From: Pseudanabaena sp. PCC 6802
Lineage (GTDB): Bacteria; Cyanobacteriota; Cyanobacteriia; Pseudanabaenales; Pseudanabaenaceae
Assembly (NCBI RefSeq): GCF_000332175.1
Contig: NZ_KB235914.1
Location: 2,538,868-2,602,867 of the forward strand
Length of the DNA stretch: 64,000 bases
Direction of reading: 5' to 3'
How positions within the stretch are numbered: the first letter of the stretch is position 1; each line of letters opens with the position of its first letter. The translations under genes and the position numbers were made by a program. The notes under the pieces were generated by a model. It had not been told where the DNA came from, did not search any database, and saw nothing but the letters and a program-made list of their open reading frames with translations. Below, in pieces: positions 25,112-33,926 of this stretch.

Positions 25112-26316
25112 GGCTTTACGGCTCCTAGTGCAATCTCCACCGTTACCTGCAAGTTTGACAAGCCTGCAACTTGCTTGCTAGAGCTTGAATTCAATTGGAT
25201 TTTGACTTCTACCACACGGACATCGGTAGCTGCGGCTGGGTCAGTATTGAGAATGTCTTTCTTACCAACTTCCCAGCCGATTTGAGCAACTGTACCGCGC
25301 AATTTCCCGCCAAACGCAGGACTAGTTATTGTGGCGCTTTGCCCCACCTGCACTTTGCCAATGTCAGTTTCATATACTTCTGCTACTACATCGATCTGAT
25401 CGGTTTGGCCAATTTCAAATACGCCCTTGCCGCGATCGGAGATCGCTTCACCAGGGCGGATATGAACTTTTAAGACGCGACCAGCTTTAGGTGCCCGCAC
25501 ATACGCCAGATCCAGATCTGCTTTTGTCTTTTCAACTGTCGCGATCGCTCGATCCACATCTGCTTCAGCCACTTGCACATCGGTTGGACGCACTTCGGCA
25601 ATCCGATTGAGATTAGCTTTGGCTTCATTCAGTTGAGCCTGCACCGATCCGCGAATTCGCTTTAACGTTGCCCTGCCTTCTTGCAGTTTTGCCTGGGCGC
25701 TTTCAAAGGTGAGTCGCTTACTGTCGAGAATGGATGCGGAAATAACCCCTTCTTGAGAGAGTTTTTGGTAACGTTCGTACTCGGTTTCGGCATTACGAAG
25801 CTCTGCTGCTAGTCTCTCCACGGTTGCAACTTGAGCCGTTACATTTCCCTGCAATTCCGCTTCCATGCGCTGAATTGTTGCCGTCTGAGCATCGATCTCT
25901 CCAGCTTTCGCGCCAGCTTTCACCTGTGCCAATCGGGCTTGCGTTACGCTCAACTGTCCTTGAGCCTCTTTAAGGATTGCTAGAGCGCGATCGCGGCTAT
26001 CTAAAATGGCAAGCATCTGTCCAGCTCGGACTGCGTCCCCTTCTTTCACCAGTACTTGCAAAATTCGCGTTCCCTCCAGTGAACTTGTCGAGGACAGGTG
26101 TACCGCTTCTCCTCGTGGCTCTAAACGACCTAAAGCAGTGACGATGCCAGCGTTGGCAGTAGTTGTTTCCGCCGTTAGGATAGGACTAGGGGATAGGGGA
26201 CGGTAGCGAGAAATGGTGTAGACTGCGACAGCAAGCGTGACAAGTCCTGTGGCGATCGCGATCGCTATCCATCGTTTTGAAGATTTGGCTTGTCGAGTTT
26301 TTGAAGGTATGTCCAT
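25108..26316 (-). CDS. devB: DevB-type membrane fusion protein
   Basis: This 402-aa HlyD-like adaptor has one N-terminal membrane anchor, a lipoyl half-motif (GRLEPRGEAVHLS), a long coiled-coil hairpin (about 120-240, ending near LNEAKANLNRIAEVRPTD), a second lipoyl half (YVRAPKAGRVLKVHIRPGE) and a beta-barrel domain. It heads devBCA on the minus strand and would bridge the inner-membrane ABC part to an outer-membrane TolC. The TolC gene at 41133 in the same island is a possible partner. Confidence 0.88.
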   Translation of the reverse strand: MDIPSKTRQAKSSKRWIAIAIATGLVTLAVAVYTISRYRPLSPSPILTAETTTANAGIVTALGRLEPRGEAVHLSSTSSLEGTRILQVLVKEGDAVRAGQMLAILDSRDRALAILKEAQGQLSVTQARLAQVKAGAKAGEIDAQTATIQRMEAELQGNVTAQVATVERLAAELRNAETEYERYQKLSQEGVISASILDSKRLTFESAQAKLQEGRATLKRIRGSVQAQLNEAKANLNRIAEVRPTDVQVAEADVDRAIATVEKTKADLDLAYVRAPKAGRVLKVHIRPGEAISDRGKGVFEIGQTDQIDVVAEVYETDIGKVQVGQSATITSPAFGGKLRGTVAQIGWEVGKKDILNTDPAAATDVRVVEVKIQLNSSSSKQVAGLSNLQVTVEIALGAVKP

Positions 26317-26368
26317 AGATTAAAAACCGCTCCAAGCTAGTTTTATTGTTCCTCTCGATGTAGCAATG

Positions 26369-26539
26369 CTAAGGTGAGAAATGTTCTAAGGCTGTATGAA
26401 TAAGTCCTGGTGAATGACAGACCAGTAAACAAGCAAAAAACATTAGAAGCATTCCCAAGATTGCGTTAACCCGCTGTCGAATACTTTTTTCTTTCTCAAC
26501 CTCTGAGCTATTAGAATTAGCGATAACTGGATTGTGCAT
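26369..26539 (-). CDS. 56-aa single-helix membrane protein
   Basis: This small gene has a good Shine-Dalgarno (AAAGGAG, 6 bp from ATG). After a charged N-terminal 25 residues comes one hydrophobic segment (AILGMLLMFFACLLVCHSPG) with two Cys, then a His-containing end. It is not a family I recognise. It lies between the protease gene and devB on the same strand and may be part of either operon. Confidence 0.5.
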   Translation of the reverse strand: MHNPVIANSNSSEVEKEKSIRQRVNAILGMLLMFFACLLVCHSPGLIHTALEHFSP

Positions 26540-26578
26540 GGGTCTTTCTCCTTTATTCTCACTTGCGATACCCGAAAT

Positions 26579-26695
26579 TTAATAAATTGTCCCAGTTGTC
26601 AAAGAGATTAAGGGCGGTAGCATCATTACAGGGGTGATGGTGCCGTGAATCCGACGGAAATGAACTTGACGACTTGTCGCGATCGAAATCTCCAT
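26579..26695 (-). CDS. 38-aa PepSY-TM-like fragment
   Basis: ATG at 26695 after GCATAGC, then 38 codons to TAA. The sequence RQVHFRRIHGTITPVMMLPP followed by LISLTTGTIY matches the start of PepSY-TM proteins (R-x-x-H-x-W, then the first membrane helix ending in TG). It is too short for a PepSY domain and could be a remnant or a genuine mini-protein. It lies 12 bp after the end of the serine protease gene. Confidence 0.5.
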   Translation of the reverse strand: MEISIATSRQVHFRRIHGTITPVMMLPPLISLTTGTIY

Positions 26696-26707
26696 GCTAT
26701 GCCTCAA

Positions 26708-27892
26708 TTAACGAGTTGGTTGCAGGTCACCAATACGAATAGATAGGGAAACGATCTGACTACCCCGCCGTAGTTTCACCTGCAAAACCTGATTCACCTG
26801 ACCGCTTTCCACAATGCGTTGCAACTGCTCCGCTGTAGTAATGGACTGTCCGTTAATGTCAACGATGACATCTCCCGGGCGAACGCCTGCTGCGCCTGCT
26901 GGGGTATTGGGAGGGGCTTGCAGTACCACCACCCCGTCGATCTCTGGCAGTTGTATAGGGGCATTGGGGGCACTGTTGTTCTCTCTTGCTATATGTGGCG
27001 TTAGGGTGATCATGTGAATGCCGAGATAGGGATGAGCCACTTGTTTCCCATCGGCAAGCGCAGTCGCAGCAGCTTTAGCGATATCGATCGGAATGGCAAA
27101 TCCAATGCCTTGGGCTTCGGCTCGGATAGCGGTGTTAATGCCAATCACTTCTCCAGATTTATTCAGTAAGGGACCGCCAGAGTTGCCGGGATTAATTGCT
27201 GCATCCGTTTGAATCAAGTCTAGGCGCTTGTCGGGCATACCTATCTGGGAACTGGAACGGCTGAGATTGCTAATAATTCCCAATGTTACCGTGTTGTTAA
27301 GACCTAATGGATTGCCAACCGCGATCGCCCAATCCCCTACCCGCACCTTGCTAGAGTCACCTAATGGGGCAACAGGTAATGCCTGACCCGTAGGGTTAAT
27401 CTTTACCACTGCCAGATCCATTAGCAGGTCTGCACCTCTCACCTCTCCCCGAAATTGTCGCCCATCGGTAAGGGTTACAGTCACCTTGTCTGCTCCTCGC
27501 ACAACATGAGCATTGGTCAGAATTAAGCCACTTCGATCTGTAATAAACCCAGAGCCAATCCCCCGCTGCAATTTTTGTTGAGGAACCAGATCGGCATCCG
27601 TCAATCCAAGAAACTGGCGGAGAATTGGGTCGTTTAAAGCGGGGTCAGGAGCAAGGCGAATCGTTTGTTCTGTGTCAATCCGGACGACAGCCGTTCCAAC
27701 TTTTTTAACCGCAGTGGCAACAAACTCGCCCTCTAAACTAAGCATAGGAGGCTGGAATGTTCGATTGGTGAAGTTTTGACTGGGGCTCAAAGTCTTTAAA
27801 GTTATAACAGCAACTCCAGCACCAATTAAACCTGCCAAACTATAGCCAACTATTTGAACTAAAGGAAACATTTTGCGTTTTTCAGAAGCCAT
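26708..27892 (-). CDS. HhoA/HtrA-type periplasmic serine protease with PDZ domain
   Basis: This 394-aa protein has an N-terminal anchor (VGYSLAGLIGAGVAVITL), a trypsin-like domain with catalytic His (TNAHVVRGAD), Asp (MDLAVVKI) and Ser (NPGNSGGPLLN), and one C-terminal PDZ domain (about 285-390, GVVVLQAPPNTPAGAAGVRPGDVI). It is the size of cyanobacterial HhoA/HhoB/HtrA. It degrades or refolds damaged exported proteins. Inclusion in a metal island suggests protection from metal-induced misfolding. Confidence 0.9.
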   Translation of the reverse strand: MASEKRKMFPLVQIVGYSLAGLIGAGVAVITLKTLSPSQNFTNRTFQPPMLSLEGEFVATAVKKVGTAVVRIDTEQTIRLAPDPALNDPILRQFLGLTDADLVPQQKLQRGIGSGFITDRSGLILTNAHVVRGADKVTVTLTDGRQFRGEVRGADLLMDLAVVKINPTGQALPVAPLGDSSKVRVGDWAIAVGNPLGLNNTVTLGIISNLSRSSSQIGMPDKRLDLIQTDAAINPGNSGGPLLNKSGEVIGINTAIRAEAQGIGFAIPIDIAKAAATALADGKQVAHPYLGIHMITLTPHIARENNSAPNAPIQLPEIDGVVVLQAPPNTPAGAAGVRPGDVIVDINGQSITTAEQLQRIVESGQVNQVLQVKLRRGSQIVSLSIRIGDLQPTR

Positions 27893-28034
27893 TGTTTAAC
27901 CTCATCCAGTAGAGTAGATTAGCGTAAGGGTAGGCTCAAACTGATACCTGGCGGTTTTAGAAGGGATGATGACTAAGATTCTTTGAAACATTTAACTTCC
28001 TCCCATGCGCAGTGATTGATTAGAGGTGGTCTGC

Positions 28035-29276
28035 TTAACAACCTCGATGGTGGGATGGGCGATCGCGGTGCGTGGATTGGGAAATACAGATTTCGTCTGT
28101 TGGTTGAAAAGAGCCGACCAAGAGTTTTCGCTTGAATGTTCCACCCTGCGCTACAGTCATGGCTGAAATATCGAGGGTGAATTCTTGACCGGGCTGTAGT
28201 TGCTGGTGATGAATTGTGACAGCGCGTTTCACTTCATAAATCGGTGCCCAGGGACAGCAATAGTAGTGCCCCAAGCGCGTTCCCCAGCGGTCTTTGGCGT
28301 AGGAGATCGCCCCTTGGGCTAAAGCCGCATCGATCGCTGCCTGAATTTCCAGCGTGCGTTCCGGGTCAGGATCGTATTTCCAAATTGTCGCGATCGCTGC
28401 CTTCGCCTCAGTATTCCGCTGAAATTCATCCCGTGCGGCAGGATCGGTCAGGCACCAAGGATCGAACCCTACCTCACCGGGAAGGGGGCGCTGAAGTTGG
28501 TTTGAAGTTGAAATAAGCTGAGTGGTAGCCGATGGATTATGCTCCAGTAGTTGTGGCATCGCCAGAATTTGCCCCAGGTGATAGTAGGACGCAAGGGCAG
28601 CTTTTGCGTATCGTTCAACTTTGGGATGAACTGCTTGGGGCAGGTTCGGTTTCCAGAGTTGTTCGGCATAGTCTGCTTCACTATTGGCGGCTGCCAGCAG
28701 TTGACGAATCTGATGGATAGTGGATTGCTTTTCTGCGGGAATGGTTTCGGCTTCAAAGGTCGCGATCGCTGCTTCCGCATGAGTCCGAATCAGACGGGTG
28801 GCTTCTACCATGCCATCCAGATGGGTATTTGGGCAGGACTCCGACTCCTCCCAGGGTGGCAGATCTGCTGGAAGGTATCCGTCAACCTGATAAGCCGGAT
28901 TGTATTGCGCCTGATGTGCCCGATTGAGCCAACTTTCAACCTGGCTGTAGTAAGCAAGTGCCTGTTCTGCTGTCATGGGTGGAACGTAACCCACCGTTGA
29001 CGGATCGGCTTGATAATCGGCCTCTAGAAGCCGATCGCCCAGAGTTTGCAGTACAAAAGCATTCCAGGCACAGAGAAATTGCGCCTGACTTGCCAGATCG
29101 ACCGTCCAGGGATTCGAGCCCTGAATCTTCAATTCCAGGCGGCGATCCTCTACCTGTTTGAGCAAATCATAAACGGTTTGACCCGCCCGTCGATAGGCTT
29201 CGAGCGTGTCAGCGGCAACCTCGCCCTTTGCCAGGGCAACTAGTTTTCCAATGATTCCCTGTCGTTCTGCCATCAT
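28035..29276 (-). CDS. Unrecognised family with GxYYCCPWAPIY motif (long form)
   Basis: This 413-aa soluble protein has no family I recognise. The N-terminus (GIIGKLVALAKGEVAADTLEAYRRA) and the C-terminal third (PGEVGFDPWCLTD; GHYYCCPWAPIYEVKRAVTI; FTLDISAMTVAQGGTFKRKLL) recur in the shorter protein at 29864-30394. The middle (about 60-255) is unique and helical, rich in Ala, Glu and Gln. The CC pair and CLTD Cys could bind metal or form a disulfide. A very strong AAGGAGG precedes the start; the second ATG (29273) is equally likely. UspA and stress genes surround it. Confidence 0.7.
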   Translation of the reverse strand: MMAERQGIIGKLVALAKGEVAADTLEAYRRAGQTVYDLLKQVEDRRLELKIQGSNPWTVDLASQAQFLCAWNAFVLQTLGDRLLEADYQADPSTVGYVPPMTAEQALAYYSQVESWLNRAHQAQYNPAYQVDGYLPADLPPWEESESCPNTHLDGMVEATRLIRTHAEAAIATFEAETIPAEKQSTIHQIRQLLAAANSEADYAEQLWKPNLPQAVHPKVERYAKAALASYYHLGQILAMPQLLEHNPSATTQLISTSNQLQRPLPGEVGFDPWCLTDPAARDEFQRNTEAKAAIATIWKYDPDPERTLEIQAAIDAALAQGAISYAKDRWGTRLGHYYCCPWAPIYEVKRAVTIHHQQLQPGQEFTLDISAMTVAQGGTFKRKLLVGSFQPTDEICISQSTHRDRPSHHRGC

Positions 29277-29342
29277 ATTTCCTCCTTGTCATTCCATTTG
29301 TCGAGAGCGCTGAACTCAGGTGTGAGCAGGCAAAGTGCTAAG

Positions 29343-29882
29343 TCAGGTTACAGCCTTCCATGGACTTGATTCGCTGGGATGAGATGAAGTTGCCATTTTG
29401 ACTTGAGACTGCACCGTAAGAACTGCACAGGGAGCATGGTGGAGGACATAATTGCTGACACTGCCCATTAATGTCTCGCTCAGTCCAGAAAGCCCCCGTC
29501 GTCCCATGACAATTAGATCGGCATCCCAGGTGCAGGCAGTATTGCAAATGGTTTTACCTGGGATACCGGGGCTTTGGACACATTCTGTGTGTACGCCTGC
29601 GGCAGTTGCAGCTTTTGAGTGCGATCGCAGCAGATCCAGCCCTTTCTTAGCAAATGCTTCCCACTGTTTTTGATACTGCTCCACCATTTCACTACCGGTT
29701 CCTGACTGATAAGGGTCCGGGTTGTAGAGTTTAGAAATGTTTGGACAACCCTCTTCGTCAATAGATAAGACATGCAATAGCACCATGCTGCCTTTGTTGG
29801 CTTTCGCTAGGGCAATGGCTTCATCAAACACGCGCTTGCTATCTTTAGACATATCCATAGCTACTAAAATCTTTTGAAACAT
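29343..29882 (-). CDS. Universal stress protein (UspA family)
   Basis: This 179-aa protein has the Usp fold: start KILVAMDMSKDSKRVFDEAIALA, and ATP-binding motif DLIVMGRRGLSGLSETLMGSVSNYVLHHAPCAVLTV, matching G-2x-G-9x-G(S/T). It is therefore probably of the ATP-binding type. Its start overlaps the end of the upstream gene by 19 bp, with GGAGG inside that gene, so the two are translationally coupled. It is slightly longer than usual because of a C-terminal tail. Confidence 0.88.
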   Translation of the reverse strand: MFQKILVAMDMSKDSKRVFDEAIALAKANKGSMVLLHVLSIDEEGCPNISKLYNPDPYQSGTGSEMVEQYQKQWEAFAKKGLDLLRSHSKAATAAGVHTECVQSPGIPGKTICNTACTWDADLIVMGRRGLSGLSETLMGSVSNYVLHHAPCAVLTVQSQVKMATSSHPSESSPWKAVT

Positions 29883-30394
29883 AGAACCTCCTTTGGAAAG
29901 GAACTAGTCAGAATCTGGCGCTTGAACGCACCGCCTTTTGACACTACTTCAGCCGAAACATCAAAGGTAAACTTCTGAAACCTCGCTAGCCGTTGGTTGC
30001 CAATCGTGACTGAGCGCCTAGCTACATAAATTGGTGCCCAAGGACAGCAGTAATAGTATCCAATCCGAGTACCTGCATGAGTGAGTGGGAAAGCAATATC
30101 TCCCCACCATAGAGCAGCGATAATTTCTGTCTGAATTGCCAATGTCTTGTCAGGTTCGGGATCGCACTTCCAAAGTGCAGCGATCGCTTCTATTGCCTTA
30201 GGGTTGTCATACAATTTGGCATAAGCTACTGAATCGGTCAGGCACCAGGGATCGAAGCCAGGTTGACCTGGTAATGCCAGCATCCGATCGCGGCCTGGGT
30301 AATCTGCTCTTCGATCGGCTTCGGATGTTTGAATCGCAAACTCACCTTTAGTAAGGTCGAGGAATCTTCCCAAAATATCTAGTCGTAATATCAT
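29864..30394 (-). CDS. Unrecognised family with GYYYCCPWAPIY motif (short form)
   Basis: This 176-aa protein (ATG 30394, AGAGAG upstream) is a compact paralog of the 413-aa protein on the other side of uspA. It shares the N-terminal ILGRFLDLTKGEF-type segment, PGFDPWCLTD, GYYYCCPWAPIY and GGAFKRQIL but lacks the central 200 residues. The family is therefore a two-part domain into which the long form has an insertion. Function unknown. Translational coupling to uspA suggests a stress-related role. Confidence 0.7.
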   Translation of the reverse strand: MILRLDILGRFLDLTKGEFAIQTSEADRRADYPGRDRMLALPGQPGFDPWCLTDSVAYAKLYDNPKAIEAIAALWKCDPEPDKTLAIQTEIIAALWWGDIAFPLTHAGTRIGYYYCCPWAPIYVARRSVTIGNQRLARFQKFTFDVSAEVVSKGGAFKRQILTSSFPKEVLCFKRF

Positions 30395-30449
30395 AAGATC
30401 TCTCTTGAATCTTTGTGTTGGTTGTGGTGGAACAAAAATCAAAGTCCAG

Positions 30450-30950
30450 CTATTCTTGGTCTGACTCAACTTTCGTTAAAGCTGCCTGTAGTTTTGCCTC
30501 ATCATCTTTCGATAATGAGGTGCGCAGAACTTTACCCTCAAACTTGCTCAGATCGTCCAGAACTTTATCTGGTGTAGACTTTCTCACCAGGATAAAGAGG
30601 GCAGACGTTCCTGGCTCTACCGTATTGCCAATTTCTCGAATAAAGTTATCATCAATGCCGATATCGGTTAGCGCTCCCGAAACTGCACCAACGGTAGCGC
30701 CAACCGCCCAACCCAATAATGGATTGAAGAATATCAAACCAAAAAGCAGTCCCCAGAAACCTCCACTCAATGCACCAGAAGCTACTAGTTCCTGGGTTTG
30801 CTTGATTTTGACTTTGCCTTCTCGATCCCTGACAACGATCGCAGCATCTTCTAAGTCAATTAGATGCTCCCGTTGTAGTTTCATGAGGTCAATCAGAACC
30901 TCGTCTGCCTTGAACTCATCTTTAAAGCCAATAACAATTAGATCGCTCAT
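30450..30950 (-). CDS. DUF1269 membrane protein
   Basis: This 166-aa protein starts MSDLIVIGFKDEFKADEVL, has DAAIVVRDREGKVKIKQT and a central Gly-rich membrane pair (GALSGGFWGLLFGLIFFNPLLGW and VGAVSGAL), then EPGTSALFILVRK. This is the complete DUF1269 pattern. The family is common in stress clusters, but its biochemical role is unknown. It lies in the same minus-strand run as uspA. Confidence 0.85.
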   Translation of the reverse strand: MSDLIVIGFKDEFKADEVLIDLMKLQREHLIDLEDAAIVVRDREGKVKIKQTQELVASGALSGGFWGLLFGLIFFNPLLGWAVGATVGAVSGALTDIGIDDNFIREIGNTVEPGTSALFILVRKSTPDKVLDDLSKFEGKVLRTSLSKDDEAKLQAALTKVESDQE

Positions 30951-31007
30951 AATTTCCTATCTGGTTGAAGTAAGATTTAACAATTAAATGAAGAGCAATT
31001 GCGAGAA

Positions 31008-31688
31008 CTAAGTATCGTGGTGAGACTGCTTAGAATTCGATAGCTTTTTCTGATTTGTTTGCCCCCAGCGAGGGAAAAAGGCTGGTGTAACCGCAGCATA
31101 ACGGGCATACTCCTCACCAAATTCTGCTAAAGCGTCACGCTCTTCTTGACGTGCCAGACGAACGTACATCCATACCAGAATTGGGAACATCAACAGAGTC
31201 AAGATCGTAGGCCATTGCAGCAAAAATCCAAACATGATAATGATGAAAGCAATATACTGGGGATGGCGAATCGTTGTGTAGGGGCCTGCTATCGCCAGGG
31301 TGTGGCTGCGTTGGGCTTTATATAGTACCTCCCACGCAGATGACAGTAAGACAAAGCCGCCAAAGATAAACACCAAGCTGAGGATATGGATCGGCTCGAA
31401 ATGCGGATCGCCCTTCTGCCCGAGCAGCGTCCACCAGAGGTGGCCAGCGTTATGGGAAAGGACATCTAACCCAGGATAACGGCTTTGCAACCAGCCTGAG
31501 AGTAAGTAAATGGTGAGAGGAAAGCCGTACATCTCTGTAAATAGCGCCACGATGAAGGCTGAAAAGGCTCCGAACGATCGCCAATCGCGGGGACTGCGCG
31601 GCTTTGTAAAGCTGAAAGCAAAGATGATAAATACTAGAGAATTGATAATCACCAGGAACCAGAGGCCGTAAGCGGGGATATCTTTCAT
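31008..31688 (-). CDS. Isoprenylcysteine carboxyl-methyltransferase-like membrane protein
   Basis: This 226-aa protein has six hydrophobic segments and the ICMT/PEMT C-terminal signature: RHPQYIAFIIIMFG, then RLARQEERDALAEFGEEYARYA. These form the SAM site and membrane re-entry of the family. Bacterial members methylate unknown lipids or thiols and are common in heavy-metal islands next to YHS and DUF2933 genes, as here. Confidence 0.82.
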   Translation of the reverse strand: MKDIPAYGLWFLVIINSLVFIIFAFSFTKPRSPRDWRSFGAFSAFIVALFTEMYGFPLTIYLLSGWLQSRYPGLDVLSHNAGHLWWTLLGQKGDPHFEPIHILSLVFIFGGFVLLSSAWEVLYKAQRSHTLAIAGPYTTIRHPQYIAFIIIMFGFLLQWPTILTLLMFPILVWMYVRLARQEERDALAEFGEEYARYAAVTPAFFPRWGQTNQKKLSNSKQSHHDT

Positions 31689-31745
31689 GACGTTAAGTCT
31701 CCTAATTCTTAAATAGCTCGACTGATAGAACTCTAGAGATAAGCT

Positions 31746-32003
31746 TCAACGCGAGCGATCGTCACTGCCGCCACCATGTCCGCCATGTCCACCGTGCATA
31801 AATAGATGCATGAGCGGGCAAGCCAGGAGAAATAGCCAGGGCAGGACAGGGATCAGATGTGCAAAGTGTTCGGTAATCAAAAAGAAGGCGATGATGCCTA
31901 AGAAAAAATACAAGGCAATTCGAGCTGGCCTCAGCCATCCATTACTCATATCAGATCGATCGCGATCGTCTTGGTGAACCTCTCGATTGTGTTGGTGAAC
32001 CAT
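31746..32003 (-). CDS. DUF2933 small membrane protein
   Basis: This 85-aa protein has a polar start (HQHNREVHQDDRD), two membrane segments (IALYFFLGIIAFFLITEHFAH and LPWLFLLACPLMHLFMHGGH) and a Gly/His tail. LACPLMHLFMHGGHGGHGG is the hallmark of DUF2933. Function unknown, but it regularly travels with copper and silver resistance genes. GGAGG precedes the start. Confidence 0.85.
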   Translation of the reverse strand: MVHQHNREVHQDDRDRSDMSNGWLRPARIALYFFLGIIAFFLITEHFAHLIPVLPWLFLLACPLMHLFMHGGHGGHGGGSDDRSR

Positions 32004-32025
32004 AGAAACCTCCTAGTTTGATAAA

Positions 32026-33885
32026 TTAAGGCAGATACGCATTTGTGACATATTGCTGCACCATGCGGTGGGTGTTAAAAAATGAGGCATTCAACGCGAT
32101 CGCCTGCCGCATCACATCAACCCAGCGTTCGTGCTCTCGATAAAACATTGGCGCGATCGTGTTTTTCAACTTTTGATATAAGTCCTCTGCATCCTGTCGG
32201 TTCAGGGCATCTGAACCAGAGAACTCTGGCTCCTTGGAACCAATAGACCAGCCCGTTATCCCTTCGATATGCCCTTCAATCCACCAGCCATCCAGAACGC
32301 TGAAACTGGGAACGCCGTTGTGTGCGGCTTTCATGCCAGAGGTTCCCGATGCTTCTAGAGGTCGCTGTGGCGTGTTCAGCCAGAGGTCGACTCCAGAGAC
32401 GATCGGCTTAGCCAGATCCATGTCGTAGTTTTCCAAGAAAATTACGGGGATTCGATCTCGTAGCTGGCGAGAGATATCGAAAATATGCCGAATTAAGTCT
32501 TTACCAGAATTGTCTCTGGGATGTGCCTTACCCGCAAAAACAAACTGCAAGGAGCCAACCTGTTCGGCAATCTCTAGCAGTCGATTAATATCTGAGAAGA
32601 TTAAATCTGCCCGCTTGTAAGGCGTTGCCCTACGAGCGAAGCCAATTGTCAGAGTATCAGGAGAAAGCGAAAGATTGGTTCGCTTCTGAATTTGTTCCAG
32701 GAGATGAACTTTAGCTACTACGTGAGCTTCCCAAATCTCCTGCTGGGGAATGTTGATGGCATGCCTTAGCATGGATGGGTCGTTGCTCCAGCCAGGAATG
32801 TATCGGTCGTAGAGAGATTTAAAGCTGTCACAAGTCCACGTCCAGGAGTGAACGCCATTAGTGATGTGGTGGATGGGGTAGCCAGGAAACATTTCTTGCG
32901 AGACTTCTTCATGCCTCTTAGCCACGCCGTTAACATAATGGCTCAGGTTCAGCCCCAGCAGGGTCATATTGAGGCGATCGCGCCCTGCCAGCATTTGCAG
33001 GATATCGAAAGGCACAACTGGTTCCAAAATAGATTGCACCAGATCGTAGCCGAATTGATCGTGTCCAGCAGGAACGGGTGTATGGGTAGTAAAGACACAT
33101 CGCTCTCTAACGTTGCCGAAATCCCACACTTCTGTCTGTTGCCCGTTTTGTTCCTTTAAAAGCTCCAGGACTAGCAGACTAGCGTGCCCTTCATTCATGT
33201 GAAATCGCTCGATACCGCTATATCCGAGGGCATGAAGCATTCTGACTCCACCAATACCCAGCAACATCTCTTGAGCTAGACGATAGCGCTCATCTCCGCC
33301 GTAGAGGAAATCTGTCAGGGTACGGTCATTATCAGTATTTCCTTCAACGTCGGTGTCCAGCAAAATCAAGGGGACAATATATCTACTTAAGCCGACAATG
33401 TCATACTGCCAGGCTCGAACTTGGACTATCCGTTGCTCAATTTCGACGCTGACTGTTTCAGGCCAAGGGCGCAAGAAGCGTTCTGGATGCCATTGAACAG
33501 GATGTTCTCCTTGTCCACCCCATTCATCTAGTTTTTGATCGAAATAGCCTTTGCGATAGAGCAGACTCACCCCAACGCTGGGTACTCGCAGATCGGCACA
33601 GGATTTCAGGGTATCGCCAGCCAGTACACCTAAACCACCGCTATAAGTTGGCATAGCAGAACCAACTGCAACCTCCATTGAGAAATAGGCAACCCGCCTG
33701 TTTTCTTTGGCTTCATCGTAACTTGCGGTCACAAGTGCGCTAATATACCTGTCTGGCTGCTCAAAGAACTTGCTTTGGCAGAATTCCGAACAGAAGTGGA
33801 CTTCTCGATCGTTGTGGAAAGCTCTTAGTGCTTTATCTGGCTGAACTGTCATGCCACAAACTGGATCTTTCAGAATCGTACTCAT
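32026..33885 (-). CDS. YHS domain fused to alpha-glucan phosphorylase
   Basis: This 619-aa protein has residues 1-50 forming a YHS domain (KDPVCGMTV ... HFCSEFCQSKF), a small metal-binding module. It is followed by a short-type alpha-glucan phosphorylase (about 60-619) with YFSMEVAVGSAMPTYSGGLG, HMNEGHASLL, and the pyridoxal-phosphate Lys region EASGTSGMKAAHNG. The enzyme part would release glucose-1-phosphate from glycogen. The fusion implies that metal binding may tune glycogen breakdown. The next two genes upstream also carry YHS domains. Confidence 0.88.
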   Translation of the reverse strand: MSTILKDPVCGMTVQPDKALRAFHNDREVHFCSEFCQSKFFEQPDRYISALVTASYDEAKENRRVAYFSMEVAVGSAMPTYSGGLGVLAGDTLKSCADLRVPSVGVSLLYRKGYFDQKLDEWGGQGEHPVQWHPERFLRPWPETVSVEIEQRIVQVRAWQYDIVGLSRYIVPLILLDTDVEGNTDNDRTLTDFLYGGDERYRLAQEMLLGIGGVRMLHALGYSGIERFHMNEGHASLLVLELLKEQNGQQTEVWDFGNVRERCVFTTHTPVPAGHDQFGYDLVQSILEPVVPFDILQMLAGRDRLNMTLLGLNLSHYVNGVAKRHEEVSQEMFPGYPIHHITNGVHSWTWTCDSFKSLYDRYIPGWSNDPSMLRHAINIPQQEIWEAHVVAKVHLLEQIQKRTNLSLSPDTLTIGFARRATPYKRADLIFSDINRLLEIAEQVGSLQFVFAGKAHPRDNSGKDLIRHIFDISRQLRDRIPVIFLENYDMDLAKPIVSGVDLWLNTPQRPLEASGTSGMKAAHNGVPSFSVLDGWWIEGHIEGITGWSIGSKEPEFSGSDALNRQDAEDLYQKLKNTIAPMFYREHERWVDVMRQAIALNASFFNTHRMVQQYVTNAYLP

Positions 33886-33926
33886 GTTTTTTACCCGTCA
33901 TAGGGAATATTCATCATTTAATTTAG

